NCBI GenBank assembly: GCA_026126025.1
Contig: JAHCJZ010000001.1
Coordinates: forward strand, 248,001-312,000
Length of the DNA stretch: 64,000 nucleotides
Direction of reading: 5' to 3'
Source of the DNA: Bauldia sp.
GTDB lineage: Bacteria; Pseudomonadota; Alphaproteobacteria; Rhizobiales; Kaistiaceae
A program made the translations under genes and the position numbers. This document shows positions 46,051-54,817 of the stretch, one piece after another. Each line of letters opens with the position of its first letter. Positions within the stretch are counted from its first letter, which is position 1. The notes under the pieces were generated by a model. The model searched no databases, was not told the DNA's origin, and saw only the letters and a list, made by a program, of their open reading frames with translations.

Positions 46051-46734
46051 ATGAAGAAATTCGTTCTGGCAGCAGCCGCTACCGCAGTATTCGCAGGCGG
46101 GGCGCTGGCCGCAGACCTTCCGCCGCCGCCACCGCCGCCGGAAGCCCAGCCGGCATTCAGCTGGGAGCACACGATCTATATCGGCCTGCAGGGCGGCTAC
46201 GGCGTCGGCTACAAGGACTGGCTCTACAATTCAGGGCTGGGCGGCGACAACATCCATCAGGTTCGCGGCTGGCTGGCGGGCGTCCAGGCCGGCATCAACG
46301 TTCAGCGGGCGAACTTCGTGATCGGCACGGAGGCTGACTGGAACTGGAGCAATGTCGAGGGCAGTGCTCTGTGTCCGCCGCCCGACCTGATGTGCACGTC
46401 GCAAATCAACTGGATCGCGACCTGGACCGCCCGCGCCGGCGTGATGGCGGGGCGAACGCTCCTCTATGTCGAAGGCGGTTTCGCCGCAGCCAACGAGACC
46501 TTCGTGGACACCTACACCGGAATCGTCCCTCCGATCGTTACCGCGGAGACCGTGATGAACTACGGCTGGACCGTCGGTGGCGGCGTGGAGCTCAAGGTCG
46601 GCTCTTCCATGGCGATCGACCTCGAATACAGCTACGTCAATTTCGGCACCGACGACTACATCGTCGGCGCGTCACCGCTCACCGTGACGCAGTCCCTCCA
46701 CATGCTGCGGTTCGGCGTAAACCGGCTGTTCTAG
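46051..46734 (+). CDS. Omp25-like outer-membrane beta-barrel protein
   Basis: A 227-residue protein: signal peptide (residues 1-20, ending GGALAADL), a proline run, then an eight-strand small barrel of the Omp25/Omp31/OmpA-like type. The strands include IYIGLQGGYGVGYKDWLYN, VIGTEADWNWSN, NWIATWTARAGVM, a YGWTVGGGVELKV strand, and the final VTQSLHMLRFGVNRLF. The C-terminal Phe is the outer-membrane insertion signal. It is a close paralogue of the protein at 47132. Cysteines (LCPPPDLMC) could form one disulfide. Function: surface protein or porin-like, unknown in detail. Confidence 0.88.
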   Translation: MKKFVLAAAATAVFAGGALAADLPPPPPPPEAQPAFSWEHTIYIGLQGGYGVGYKDWLYNSGLGGDNIHQVRGWLAGVQAGINVQRANFVIGTEADWNWSNVEGSALCPPPDLMCTSQINWIATWTARAGVMAGRTLLYVEGGFAAANETFVDTYTGIVPPIVTAETVMNYGWTVGGGVELKVGSSMAIDLEYSYVNFGTDDYIVGASPLTVTQSLHMLRFGVNRLF

Positions 46735-46961
46735 CGCGCGGGTCCGAACCGAAGCGGCCGAGGGGATTCTCGCGGCCCGGCCGATGGTTCGCGGCGCCCC
46801 GCCGTCCGCGGCGAGAAAGGCCTGACGAGGCCGCAAGCGCCGGGTTTCGGCCTCCCAGCCGTTAACGAATCGTGGCTGTGGTGGCGAGGACACAGACAGG
46901 GCGGGCCAAGCGGCGGTAGGCTGCCTGTTCGGCGCGGTTTGTGTGCAACTGGGGCGGCGCC

Positions 46962-47055
46962 ATGAAACGGTCCGTAGCTCCGCTGCCCCGCGCTGGACTC
47001 GACCGTTACCCAGTCGCTGCACCTCATCCGGCTCGGGGTCAGCAAAAAGCGTTCT
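46962..47055 (+). pseudogene. Relic of a third Omp25-like gene (start and 3' end only)
   Basis: Between the two intact paralogues the sequence keeps a fossil start (ATGAAACGG at 46962, then a stop three codons later) and, from about 47002, a C-terminal segment that translates TVTQSLHLIRLGV, matching the final strands of both neighbours (VTQSLHMLRFGV and VTQSLHMVRLGV). After that it runs into a decayed end resembling the usual RLF-stop. Everything in between is gone, so this is an internally deleted third copy. Confidence 0.7.
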
Positions 47056-47131
47056 GTGGCATGGTTTGACGACAGTCTGAGCGAGCCTTGCTGACACCCA
47101 CGGGGGCGTCGGCTCGTCCCGGGGGGGTGTC

Positions 47132-47791
47132 ATGAAGAAAATCCTTGTCGCAGCGGCTGTCGCCGCAGCCTTCACGGGTCCGGCGCTGGCGGCGGACATC
47201 GCACCGCCGCCTCCACCGGTCGTCGAGCCGGCACCCCAGTTCAGCTGGGTGCACACGATCTACATCGGCGGACAGCTGGGTTACGGCCTCGGCTACAAGG
47301 ACTGGGATTACATCGGTCCCAATACGCATCAGGTGCGCGGTCTGCTGGCCGGTGTTCAGGGCGGCATCAACGTTCGGCGCGGCAACCTCGTCGTCGGCGC
47401 CGAAGCCGACTGGAACTGGAGCAACATCATTGGCAGCGCCGACTGCCCGGTCATGTTCACCTGCATCTCCGAGATCAACTGGATCGCAACCTGGACCGCC
47501 CGCGCCGGCATCATGGCAGGTCCGGCTCTGCTCTATCTCGAGGGCGGTGTCGCGGTCGCAAACGAAACGTTCACCGACATCACGCCGGTTGAGACTGACA
47601 TCATCACCGTCCGGAATCTTGGCTGGACGGTCGGCGGCGGCGCCGAGTTCAGCGTCGGCACCAACTGGGCGATCGACCTCGAATACAGCTATGTCGATTT
47701 CGGGACCGATACATATGACGGGCTCAGTGGCGAGCTGATCGTGACCCAGTCGCTCCACATGGTCAGGCTTGGCGTGAACCGCCTTTTCTGA
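47132..47791 (+). CDS. Omp25-like outer-membrane beta-barrel protein, paralogue
   Basis: A 219-residue protein: signal peptide (residues 1-20, ending PALAADI), a Pro-rich linker, and the small barrel with HTIYIGGQLGYGLGYKDWDY, VVGAEADWNWSN, INWIATWTARAGIM, NLGWTVGGGAEFSVG, and a terminal MVRLGVNRLF. It is highly similar to the protein at 46051 and shows the same two-cysteine insert (DCPVMFTC). It is followed by a strong terminator. Surface exposure and role are unknown. Confidence 0.88.
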   Translation: MKKILVAAAVAAAFTGPALAADIAPPPPPVVEPAPQFSWVHTIYIGGQLGYGLGYKDWDYIGPNTHQVRGLLAGVQGGINVRRGNLVVGAEADWNWSNIIGSADCPVMFTCISEINWIATWTARAGIMAGPALLYLEGGVAVANETFTDITPVETDIITVRNLGWTVGGGAEFSVGTNWAIDLEYSYVDFGTDTYDGLSGELIVTQSLHMVRLGVNRLF

Positions 47792-47812
47792 TCTTCGTGA
47801 CGCCAGTCTCAG

Positions 47813-47837
47813 AAGGCCCGGCATCGTCGGGCCTTTT
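47813..47837 (+). terminator. Rho-independent terminator after the barrel gene
   Basis: AAGGCCCG (47813-47820) pairs perfectly with CGGGCCTT (47828-47835) across a 7-base loop and is followed by a short T stretch. It lies 22 bases after the stop codon, the right place for the tandem barrel genes. It can also serve the convergent ABC-F gene from the other side. Confidence 0.85.
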
Positions 47838-47866
47838 GCTTCGCCGGCCTCTGGATCGGGATCGAC

Positions 47867-49747
47867 CTAGCCGGCGCCGTCCGCCGCCTCGTATTCCGCG
47901 CTGAGCGCGAGCCAGGCCTCCTCGGCCTGGGCGAGCTGGCGCCCGGCGTCCGCCTTCGCGCGGGCGTGCCCGGCGGCCGCAGCGGGGTCGCGCGTGTACA
48001 GGGCGGGATCGGCGAGCAGCGCATCGAGCCGCTGAATCTCTTTCTCAAGGCGCGCCATCAAGGACTGGGAATCCTTGATCTTCTTGCGCATCGGCGCCAG
48101 CGCCTCGCGGCGTTGCGCCGCCTCGCGCCGTCGCTCGCCGGCGTTCGGCTTCGCGGCGTCGTCGCCGCGGCCGCGGGCGCCGCCGCGATCGTCGAGGACG
48201 CGCCGGCGGTAGTCGTCGAGGTCGCCGTCGAACGGGCGGACGGTGCCGTCCGCCACCAGCCACAGCCGGTCGACGGTCGCCTCCAGGAGGTGGCGGTCAT
48301 GGCTGATGATGATGACGGCGCCGGCATAGTCGTTGAGGGCGCGGATCAGCGCCTCGCGGCTGTCGATGTCGAGATGGTTGGTCGGCTCGTCGAGAATGAG
48401 GAGGTTCGGCGCGCCGAAGGCGGCGAGCCCGAGGAGGAGGCGCGCCTTCTCGCCGCCGGAGAGCTCGCGCGTCGGCGTGTCCATCTTCGCGCCGGGAAAG
48501 CCGAGCGCGCCGGTGCGCGCCCGCACCCGCGCCGGCAGCTCGCCCGGCATCAGACGGCGGACATGGTCGGCCGCCGAGCCGTCGGGATCGAGCTCGTCCA
48601 GCTGGTGCTGCGCGAAATAGCCGACGGAAAGGCGCGGCGAGCCGCGCATCTCGCCCGCCATCGGCTTGAGGCGGCCGGAGATCAGCTTGGCGAAGGTCGA
48701 TTTGCCGTTGCCGTTCTGGCCAAGGAGCCCGACCCGGTCGTCGACGTCGAGCCGGAGGTCGAGCTGCGACAGCACCGCCCGTTCGCCATAGCCGACCGCG
48801 ACGTGATCGAGCGCGACCAGCGGCGGGGCGGCGGGCTTGGCCGGATCAGGGAAGCTGAAGCCGTAGACATGCTCGTCGACCAGCTCGGCGATCGGCTCCA
48901 TCCGCTCCAGCATCTTGAGGCGCGACTGGGCCTGCCGCGCCTTGGTCGCCTTCGCCCGGAAGCGGTCGACGAAGGCCTGCATGTGGGCGCGCGCCGCTTC
49001 CTGCTTGACCCGCGCCTTCGCCTGCAGCGCCTGCCGCTCGCGGCGCTGGCGGTCGAACTGCGTGTAGCCGCCGCGATAGGGAACGAGCTTGCCGTCGTCG
49101 ATATGGACGATCATCTCGACCGCCGCGTCGAGGAGGTCGCGGTCATGCGAGACCACGATCACGGTGTGGCGGTAGCGCGCGAGGAAGGCGTGAAGCCACA
49201 GCGTGCCCTCGAGGTCGAGATAATTGGTCGGCTCGTCGAGGAGGAGAAGGTCCGGCTCGGCGAAAAGCACCGCCGCGAGCGCGACCCGCATCCGCCAGCC
49301 CCCCGACAGCGCCGAGCACGGGCCGCGCTGCGTTGCGGCATCGAAGCCGAGGCCGGAGAGGATCGCGCCGGCGCGGGCTTCGGCCGAATGCGCGCCGATG
49401 TCGACCAGCCGCGTCTGGATCTCGGCGATGCGGTGCGGGTCGGTTTCGGTCGCGGCGGCCGCAAGGAGCGCCGCCCGCTCGCGGTCGCCCGCCATCACCA
49501 CCTCCAGCAGCGTCTCCGGACCGGACGGTGCCTCCTGCGCGACCTGGCCGATCCGCGCGCCGCGCGGCATCGCGATGTCGCCGCTCTCCGGCGCGAGCTC
49601 GCCGGTGATCAGCTTGAGCAGCGTCGTTTTCCCCGCGCCGTTGCGGCCGACGAGGCCGGCGCGGGTGCCCGCGGGCAGGCTGACGCTGGCGCCGGAGAGG
49701 AGGACCCGGTCGCCGATGCGGTAGGTGAGGTTGCCGATCTGCAGCAT
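47867..49747 (-). CDS. ABC-F family ATPase (translation factor / Uup-like)
   Basis: A 626-residue protein with two ABC ATPase domains and no membrane segment. First domain: Walker A GRNGAGKTTLLK, signature LSGGWRMRVALA. Linker: charged helices around residues 230-320 (RVKQEAARAHMQAFVDRFRAKATKARQAQS), the P-site tRNA interaction motif. Second domain: GQNGNGKSTFAK and LSGGEKARLLLGL, followed by DEPTNHLDID. A basic coiled-coil tail (about residues 540-626) matches the Uup or YheS branch. Such proteins act on stalled ribosomes. The ATG at 49747 is chosen; the longer frame is not homologous. Confidence 0.93.
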   Translation of the reverse strand: MLQIGNLTYRIGDRVLLSGASVSLPAGTRAGLVGRNGAGKTTLLKLITGELAPESGDIAMPRGARIGQVAQEAPSGPETLLEVVMAGDRERAALLAAAATETDPHRIAEIQTRLVDIGAHSAEARAGAILSGLGFDAATQRGPCSALSGGWRMRVALAAVLFAEPDLLLLDEPTNYLDLEGTLWLHAFLARYRHTVIVVSHDRDLLDAAVEMIVHIDDGKLVPYRGGYTQFDRQRRERQALQAKARVKQEAARAHMQAFVDRFRAKATKARQAQSRLKMLERMEPIAELVDEHVYGFSFPDPAKPAAPPLVALDHVAVGYGERAVLSQLDLRLDVDDRVGLLGQNGNGKSTFAKLISGRLKPMAGEMRGSPRLSVGYFAQHQLDELDPDGSAADHVRRLMPGELPARVRARTGALGFPGAKMDTPTRELSGGEKARLLLGLAAFGAPNLLILDEPTNHLDIDSREALIRALNDYAGAVIIISHDRHLLEATVDRLWLVADGTVRPFDGDLDDYRRRVLDDRGGARGRGDDAAKPNAGERRREAAQRREALAPMRKKIKDSQSLMARLEKEIQRLDALLADPALYTRDPAAAAGHARAKADAGRQLAQAEEAWLALSAEYEAADGAG

Positions 49748-49845
49748 GGCGCGTGTTTGCCGTGCCTCGGGCGGCGAGAGCAAGAGGGCTTGCCAACGGC
49801 CGCGGCGACGGCAAAGTGCCCGCCGCGAACGGGGTGGGAACGGCA

Positions 49846-50235
49846 ATGTCTTCGAATGGTGAAGTATTGCGGCGCTACGGCGCCGCGTCCGAGGTCGACG
49901 ACTTCGCGACGATGGGTGCTTTGAAGCACCCCGACTGGCAGCTGGAGCTGCCGCAGTCGGGCGAGGTTTTCGTCGGCCACGACAATTACGTGGCGATGCG
50001 CACCAGCCGCCCCGAGGGGCTGCCCCGGCTCAAGGGCCTGAGGATGGACGGCGAGGGCGACCATTGGTGGGGCGAGGACATCATCACCTATGGCGACGGC
50101 TCGCGCTGGCTGGTGGTGAGCATCGTCACCTTCAAGGGCGGCCTGATCTGGCGCGAGCGGAGCTACTTCATGCAGCCCTTCCCCGCGCAGCCCGCCCGCG
50201 CGCAATGGGTCACGCGCGTCGAACCGGCGCTGTAG
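49846..50235 (+). CDS. SnoaL/NTF2-like small protein
   Basis: A 129-residue soluble protein. It begins with MSSNGEVLRRYGAASEVDDFATMGALKHPDWQLEL, resembling the first helix and strand of the NTF2-like fold, then a GHDNYVAMR stretch, WWGEDIITYGDG, and IWRERSYFMQPF, which fit the SnoaL_2 pattern (pocket lined with Trp/Tyr/Arg). No signal peptide. The family includes ketosteroid-isomerase-like enzymes and stress proteins. Function here is not deducible. It sits divergently from the ABC-F gene with 98 bases between starts. Confidence 0.78.
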   Translation: MSSNGEVLRRYGAASEVDDFATMGALKHPDWQLELPQSGEVFVGHDNYVAMRTSRPEGLPRLKGLRMDGEGDHWWGEDIITYGDGSRWLVVSIVTFKGGLIWRERSYFMQPFPAQPARAQWVTRVEPAL

Positions 50236-50280
50236 CCGCACACCACCGACGTCATCGAGGCAGAAGCCTGGACTTCCTCC

Positions 50281-50383
50281 GACCTCGTCCTGAGGTGCCG
50301 CCGTAGGCGGCCTCGAAGGACGGCAGGAGCGCACCAGCGGGTCCTTCGAGGCCCGGCTTCGCCGGGCGCCTCAGGATGAGGTC
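50281..50383. repeat. Palindromic repeat element, family A, copy 4
   Basis: Outer arms GACCTCGTCCTGAGGTGC and GCGCCTCAGGATGAGGTC, inner arms GGCCTCGAAGGAC and GTCCTTCGAGGCC. Same family as the elements at 10369, 22233 and 23491, each lying between genes. The 431-base gap before rsgA contains this copy followed by a promoter and leader. Confidence 0.8.
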
Positions 50384-50418
50384 GGCTGCGTGGTGGAGGC
50401 ACAGGACACGGGTGCGGC

Positions 50419-50447
50419 TTGAGCAGTGGGTCTCACGGGTCTACATA
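50419..50447 (+). promoter_or_regulatory. Sigma-70-type promoter upstream of the rsgA leader
   Basis: TTGAGC (50419-50424) and TACATA (50442-50447) are separated by exactly 17 bases, a strong match to a housekeeping promoter. Transcription would start near 50454, giving a leader of about 210 bases before rsgA. The site lies just after the palindromic repeat. Confidence 0.55.
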
Positions 50448-50483
50448 GCCGTTGTCACCACCACCGGACCGGGGAGGGTATTC

Positions 50484-50528
50484 ATGACAGCCATTGTCGC
50501 CCGTCCGGTCGGTTGTCCGGCCCGCTAG
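50484..50528 (+). CDS. Candidate 14-codon leader ORF ahead of rsgA
   Basis: ATG at 50484 with GGGGAGGG at 50471-50478 (5-base gap), encoding MTAIVARPVGCPAR and stopping at TAG (50526). It lies 30 bases after the predicted transcription start and 138 bases before the rsgA ATG. Its Shine-Dalgarno sequence is stronger than that of rsgA itself, which is consistent with a translated leader peptide controlling the downstream gene. The function is inferred and the ORF may be chance. Confidence 0.4.
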   Translation: MTAIVARPVGCPAR

Positions 50529-50563
50529 CGCAAGCTTCGTCCCGCAGGGACATCCAGCGCCAG

Positions 50564-50658
50564 CACCATCCGGGCAATCCGGCCGCGCATCGCGCCGACC
50601 CATGTCGGCCCGAACGCGCGTCTGCGTGACCCGCGCCCATCGGCGCTCCTGGATGGTG
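50564..50658 (+). promoter_or_regulatory. Possible long-range pairing that covers the rsgA ribosome-binding region
   Basis: CACCATCC at 50564-50571 is exactly complementary to GGATGGTG at 50651-50658, which ends 8 bases before the rsgA ATG. Pairing would hide the place where a Shine-Dalgarno should be. A second pair, AGCGCC at 50556 with GGCGCT at 50642, cannot form together with the first in a nested way, so two alternative folds are possible, as in attenuators. Confidence 0.3.
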
Positions 50659-50666
50659 ATCCTCCA

Positions 50667-51725
50667 ATGTCTTCCGATTTCCGCGGGCTGGCCGCCTATG
50701 GCTGGTCCCCGCATTTCCATGCCCGGCTCGATGAAACCGAGCTGGCGGACTTCGTTCCCGCCCGCGTCGTGGCGGTCCATCGCGGTGCGATCGACGTCGA
50801 AGGCCCGGCCTTCACCGGCCGCGTGCCGCAGCTCGACGCCGACGATCCGCTCGATCGCGCCACCGTCGGCGATTTCGTGCTGCTCGACCGCAGCGGACGA
50901 TCGCGCCGCGTCCTCGAACGGAAGAGCCTCTTCAAGCGCCGCGCCGCCGGGACCGGCCGCGAGCTCCAGCTCGTCGCCGCCAATGTCGATACGCTGCTGA
51001 TCGTCACCTCGTGCAATCACGACTTCAACCTGGCGCGGTTGGAGCGCTACCTCGTGCTCGCGCGCGAGGCGGGCGTCACGCCGCTGATCGTGCTGACCAA
51101 GGCCGATCTCGCCGACGATCCGGACGAGCTTGCGGCGAAGGCCCGCAAGCTCGCGCCGGGTCTCCTCGTCGAGCCGCTCGACGCGCGCGACCCGGCCGAG
51201 GTCGACCGGCTCCGCTTCTGGTGCGGACCGGGCGAGACCGTGGCGCTGCTCGGCTCGTCCGGCGTCGGCAAGTCGACGCTGGTCAACACGCTCCTCGCCG
51301 CGGAGGCGCAGGCGACCGGCGGCATCCGCGAGGGCGATTCGCACGGCCGGCACACCACCACCGGCCGGTCGCTGCTGCGGCTTCCCGCCGGCGGCTGGCT
51401 TCTCGACACGCCGGGCATGCGCGAGCTCCAGCTCACCGATGTCGGCGACGGCATCGACCAGGTGTTCGACGATGTCGTCCGGCTGGCGGCGCGATGCCGC
51501 TTCGCCGACTGCCGCCACGAGACCGAGCCCGGCTGTGCGGTGCAAGCCGCGATCGCGGCCGGCGACCTCGAACCGGGGCGGCTCAAGCGCTACCGCAAGC
51601 TCGAAGCCGAAGACCGGCGCAACACCGAGACGCTCGCCGAATCCCGCGCCCGCTTCCGGCGCTTCGGCCGCCTGACCCGCAGCGCGCTGCAGGACAAGCG
51701 GCTGCGGAGCGGCCGCGACCCGTGA
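50667..51725 (+). CDS. rsgA: Ribosome biogenesis GTPase RsgA
   Basis: Late 30S assembly GTPase; circularly permuted. The 352-residue protein has an OB-fold domain (residues about 30-110), then G4 (LTKADLAD) before the P-loop GSSGVGKSTLVN (residues 196-207), and the G3 DTPGMRELQ. The C-terminal zinc-binding segment uses Cys-His-Cys spacing (RCRFADCRHETEPGCAV). The order G4-G1-G3 is the family's diagnostic permutation. It is convergent with the DinB-family gene. Confidence 0.95.
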   Translation: MSSDFRGLAAYGWSPHFHARLDETELADFVPARVVAVHRGAIDVEGPAFTGRVPQLDADDPLDRATVGDFVLLDRSGRSRRVLERKSLFKRRAAGTGRELQLVAANVDTLLIVTSCNHDFNLARLERYLVLAREAGVTPLIVLTKADLADDPDELAAKARKLAPGLLVEPLDARDPAEVDRLRFWCGPGETVALLGSSGVGKSTLVNTLLAAEAQATGGIREGDSHGRHTTTGRSLLRLPAGGWLLDTPGMRELQLTDVGDGIDQVFDDVVRLAARCRFADCRHETEPGCAVQAAIAAGDLEPGRLKRYRKLEAEDRRNTETLAESRARFRRFGRLTRSALQDKRLRSGRDP

Positions 51726-51753
51726 GGGGGAGGGGGCGAGAAGGCGAGAGGGC

Positions 51754-52266
51754 CTAAAGGCCGACGCCGGTCTCGCGCTGGTAGAGGAGGAGGTCGAGCG
51801 GCGGGGCGAAGTCACGGTCGACGAGCTGCGTCATCAGCGCGTGGACCTGCCCGCGATGGTGGGTCTGGTGGTTGAAGAAGTGGAAGAGGGCGGGGGCGAG
51901 CGGCTGGGTGATCTCGGCGGGGTTGGTGATCGTGCGGTAGGTGATCGGTCCGGCCAGCGTCGCGTCCGAGACGCCACCCACGAACGCGATGATCCGTTCG
52001 TCCTCGGCCGCGCGCGCCTCGGCCAGCGCGGCGCGGTCCTCGAACAGGATCGCGTCGAGCCGGTTCGGCGCGTCGCCGGCGCCGGTGAAGCGCCGCATCC
52101 AGATGCGGTCGGCAACGAGGAGGTGGTTGAGCGTGCGGTGGACCGAGCCGAAAAACGCGCCGCCATCGGCGCGATAGGCGGCGTCGTCCATCGCCGCGGC
52201 GCGGGCATAGAGCCGCCGGTTCGCCCAGCGATTGTAGCCGGCCATCATTGCGAGATAGTCTCTCAT
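51754..52266 (-). CDS. DinB-family four-helix-bundle protein
   Basis: A 170-residue protein starting MRDYLAMMAGYNRWANRRLYARA, the DinB/DUF664 N-terminus. The metal-site histidines of the fold are visible: HRTLNHLLVADRIW (first His) and FFNHQTHHRGQVHALM (later His residues), expected to bind nickel, zinc or similar. DinB-like proteins include thiol-S-transferases and stress proteins; activity is unknown. The start at 52266 was chosen because residues upstream in frame are arginine-rich with no homology. Confidence 0.9.
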   Translation of the reverse strand: MRDYLAMMAGYNRWANRRLYARAAAMDDAAYRADGGAFFGSVHRTLNHLLVADRIWMRRFTGAGDAPNRLDAILFEDRAALAEARAAEDERIIAFVGGVSDATLAGPITYRTITNPAEITQPLAPALFHFFNHQTHHRGQVHALMTQLVDRDFAPPLDLLLYQRETGVGL

Positions 52267-52440
52267 GACGGCCCCATAGCGCAGTCGCGGAGCGATCGCC
52301 ATCGCCCGGCGCGCCGGCCGGTCATGCAGTTGAGTCAGCATGCGGCCCGAGCGGCCGACGGATCGGAACTTGCATCGCGACTTGTCGTCGCCCGGCGCGA
52401 TCGGGCGATCCCACAGCGGTCAACCGGGGAGCGACCAGCC

Positions 52441-53301
52441 ATGGCCAGCAGAGCGCGGGGTGCAGCAGCGAGCGAGGAAACCCTCTCCAGCAAGGACGGC
52501 GTGACGATCTTCGTCCGGTCCTGGGAGCCGGCGCCCGCGCCGCGCGCGGTCGTGGTGATCTGCCACGGCCTCAACGCGCATAGCGGGCTCTACGCCTGGG
52601 CCGCGGCGCAGCTCGCGGCGGCCGGTTTCGCGGTCTTCGCGCTCGATCTTCGCGGCCGTGGCCGGTCGGAGGGCGAGCGGTTCCTCGTCCGCGACATCGC
52701 CGATTATGTCGCCGACGTCCACACAACGGTGATGGCCGCGAAGAGCCGGCATCCCGGCCTTCCCGTCTTCCTGCTCGGGCACAGCGCCGGCGGTGTGACC
52801 GCCTGCGTCTACGCGCTCGACCACGGGTCGGAGCTGGCGGGCCTCATCAGCGAGAGCTTTGCCTTCCGGGTTCCTGCGCCGATGATCGTGCTCACCGTCA
52901 TGAAAAGCGTGAGCGGCCTCATCCCGCGCGCCAAGGTGCTGAGGCTGAAGAGCCGCGACTTCTCGCGCGATCCGCAAGTCGTCGCCGCGCTCGACGCCGA
53001 TCCGCTGATCGCCAACGAGGCGCAGCCGGCGGCGACCATAGCCGCCCTCGTGCGTGCCAACGACCGGCTGCTCGCCGAGCTTGGCAGGATCACGCTTCCG
53101 GTGCTGATCCTCCACGGCACCGCCGACAAGGTGACGCTGCCGGCCGGAAGCCAGCTCTTCTTCGACCGCGCCGGCTCGAGCGACAAGCAGCTGAAGCTCT
53201 ATGACGGCCACGTCCACGACCTCCTCGCCGACTACGGCAAGGAGGGCGTGATCGCGGACATCATCGGCTGGATTGACCAGCGCGTTCCCGCCGCGGCGTA
53301 G
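52441..53301 (+). CDS. Alpha/beta hydrolase, monoacylglycerol-lipase-like
   Basis: A 286-residue enzyme of the serine aminopeptidase S33 (Hydrolase_4) type: oxyanion HGLNAHSG, nucleophile elbow GHSAGG, catalytic Asp in HGTADKVTL and His in DGHVHDLL. No signal peptide, so cytosolic. Likely substrates are monoglycerides or lysophospholipids, based on family members only. Convergent with the catalase gene (7-base gap between stops). Start ATG at 52441 follows a GGGGAGC stretch. Confidence 0.88.
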   Translation: MASRARGAAASEETLSSKDGVTIFVRSWEPAPAPRAVVVICHGLNAHSGLYAWAAAQLAAAGFAVFALDLRGRGRSEGERFLVRDIADYVADVHTTVMAAKSRHPGLPVFLLGHSAGGVTACVYALDHGSELAGLISESFAFRVPAPMIVLTVMKSVSGLIPRAKVLRLKSRDFSRDPQVVAALDADPLIANEAQPAATIAALVRANDRLLAELGRITLPVLILHGTADKVTLPAGSQLFFDRAGSSDKQLKLYDGHVHDLLADYGKEGVIADIIGWIDQRVPAAA

Positions 53302-53308
53302 TCCGCCG

Positions 53309-54817
53309 CTACTCGGCGGCCGCCTGCGGCGAATCCGGCATCATCTGCTGCTGCGCCGTCTCGGCGGCGTGGCGGCGGTCCATATGGGCGAGCGCCTCGC
53401 GGACGCCGGCGCCATAGTCCGGATGGACCTTGTCGAAATGCGCGATCTGGCGGTCGGCGATCTCCTTCGGGATGCCCCACATCGCCTCGGCGATGTTGAG
53501 GTAGAGCCGGTCGCGCTGCGCGCTGTTGAAGAGCTCGAAGAGCGCGCGCGGCTGGCGGTAATCGTCATTGCCGTCGCGATGATTGTAGCGGTCCGCGGCG
53601 CCGCTGAGCGCGAGCGGCGGCTCCTTCGCCGACGGCTGCTCGACCGGCCCGTTGAACGAGTTCGGCTCGTAATAGGCGTCGGCATTCGGGTTGTTGGGGA
53701 AGAACCGCATCGGTCCGTCCTTGTGGTAATGCGCCACGCCGGACTTCGGCGCGTTCACCGGCAGCGCCTCGTAATGCGTGCCGAGCCGGTAGCGATGCGC
53801 GTCGGCATAGGAGAAGACGCGCGCCTGCAGCATCTTGTCCGGCGAGTAGCCGATGCCCGGCACCTTGTTGGAGGGCGAGAACGCCGCCTGCTCGATCTCG
53901 GCGAAATAATTGTCGGGGTTCCGGTTGAGCTCCAGCACGCCGATGTCGATCGGCGGATAGTCGCCATGCGGCCAGACCTTGGTCAGGTCAAACGGGTCGT
54001 ACCAGTGCTTGCCGACATCCGACTCCGGCATGATCTGGACCCGGACCTTCCAGCGCGGGAAGTCGCCCTTCTCGATCGAGGTGAAGAGGTCCTCCTGCGT
54101 CGATTCGCGGGTGCGGCCGACGATCTCGGTGGCCTCGTGGTTGGTCCAGTGCTGGTGGCCCTGCTGGGTCTTGAAGTGGAACTTGACCCAGACGCGCTCG
54201 TCGTCGGCGTTGATCAGCGAATAGGTGTGCGACCCGTAGCCGTTGATGTGGCGCACGCCGATCGGCAGGCCGCGGTCCGAGAAGAGGATCGTGACCTGGT
54301 GGAGGCTCTCCGGCGACAGCGACCAGAAATCCCACATCGCCGTCGGCGAGCGCATGTTGGTGCGCGGGTGGCGCTTCTGGGTGTGGATGAAGTCCGGGAA
54401 CTTGTACGGGTCGCGGATGAAGAACACCGGCGTGTTGTTGCCGACGAGGTCCCAGTTGCCCTCCTCGGTGTAGAATTTGAGCGCGAAGCCGCGCACGTCG
54501 CGCTCGGCGTCGGCGGCGCCGAGCTCGCCGGCCACCGTCGAGAACCGCGCCAGCATCGGCGTCACCGCGCCCGGCTGCAGCACCTTGGCCTTGGTGTATT
54601 GCGCGATGTCGCCGGTGATCGTCAGCGTGCCATAGGCGCCCCAGCCCTTGGCGTGCACCGGGCGCTCGGGAATGCGCTCGCGGTTCTGGTGCGCGAGCTT
54701 CTCGATCAGCTGGTAGTCCTCAAGGAGGAGCGGTCCCTGGCGACCCGCCGTCAGGCTGTTCTGGTTGTCCGGCACCGGCGCGCCGCCGGTCGTGGTCAAA
54801 GTAGGCTTGTCGGCCAT
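53309..54817 (-). CDS. Monofunctional haem catalase
   Basis: Converts hydrogen peroxide to water and oxygen. 502 residues, small-subunit size (clade 3). Visible features: catalytic His55 in [12 protein letters not shown], the [18 protein letters not shown] segment with the distal Asn, and the haem-ligand Tyr in [14 protein letters not shown]. The start [15 protein letters not shown] is typical of KatA/KatE. It is divergent from oxyR across a 119-base gap, so it is probably induced by peroxide through OxyR. Confidence 0.95.
   Translation of the reverse strand: MADKPTLTTTGGAPVPDNQNSLTAGRQGPLLLEDYQLIEKLAHQNRERIPERPVHAKGWGAYGTLTITGDIAQYTKAKVLQPGAVTPMLARFSTVAGELGAADAERDVRGFALKFYTEEGNWDLVGNNTPVFFIRDPYKFPDFIHTQKRHPRTNMRSPTAMWDFWSLSPESLHQVTILFSDRGLPIGVRHINGYGSHTYSLINADDERVWVKFHFKTQQGHQHWTNHEATEIVGRTRESTQEDLFTSIEKGDFPRWKVRVQIMPESDVGKHWYDPFDLTKVWPHGDYPPIDIGVLELNRNPDNYFAEIEQAAFSPSNKVPGIGYSPDKMLQARVFSYADAHRYRLGTHYEALPVNAPKSGVAHYHKDGPMRFFPNNPNADAYYEPNSFNGPVEQPSAKEPPLALSGAADRYNHRDGNDDYRQPRALFELFNSAQRDRLYLNIAEAMWGIPKEIADRQIAHFDKVHPDYGAGVREALAHMDRRHAAETAQQQMMPDSPQAAAE

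Noticed and set aside
10369-50383. CRISPR-like interpretation of the recurring repeats
   Set aside because: Copies are tens of kilobases apart, internally palindromic and lack regular spacers and cas genes.
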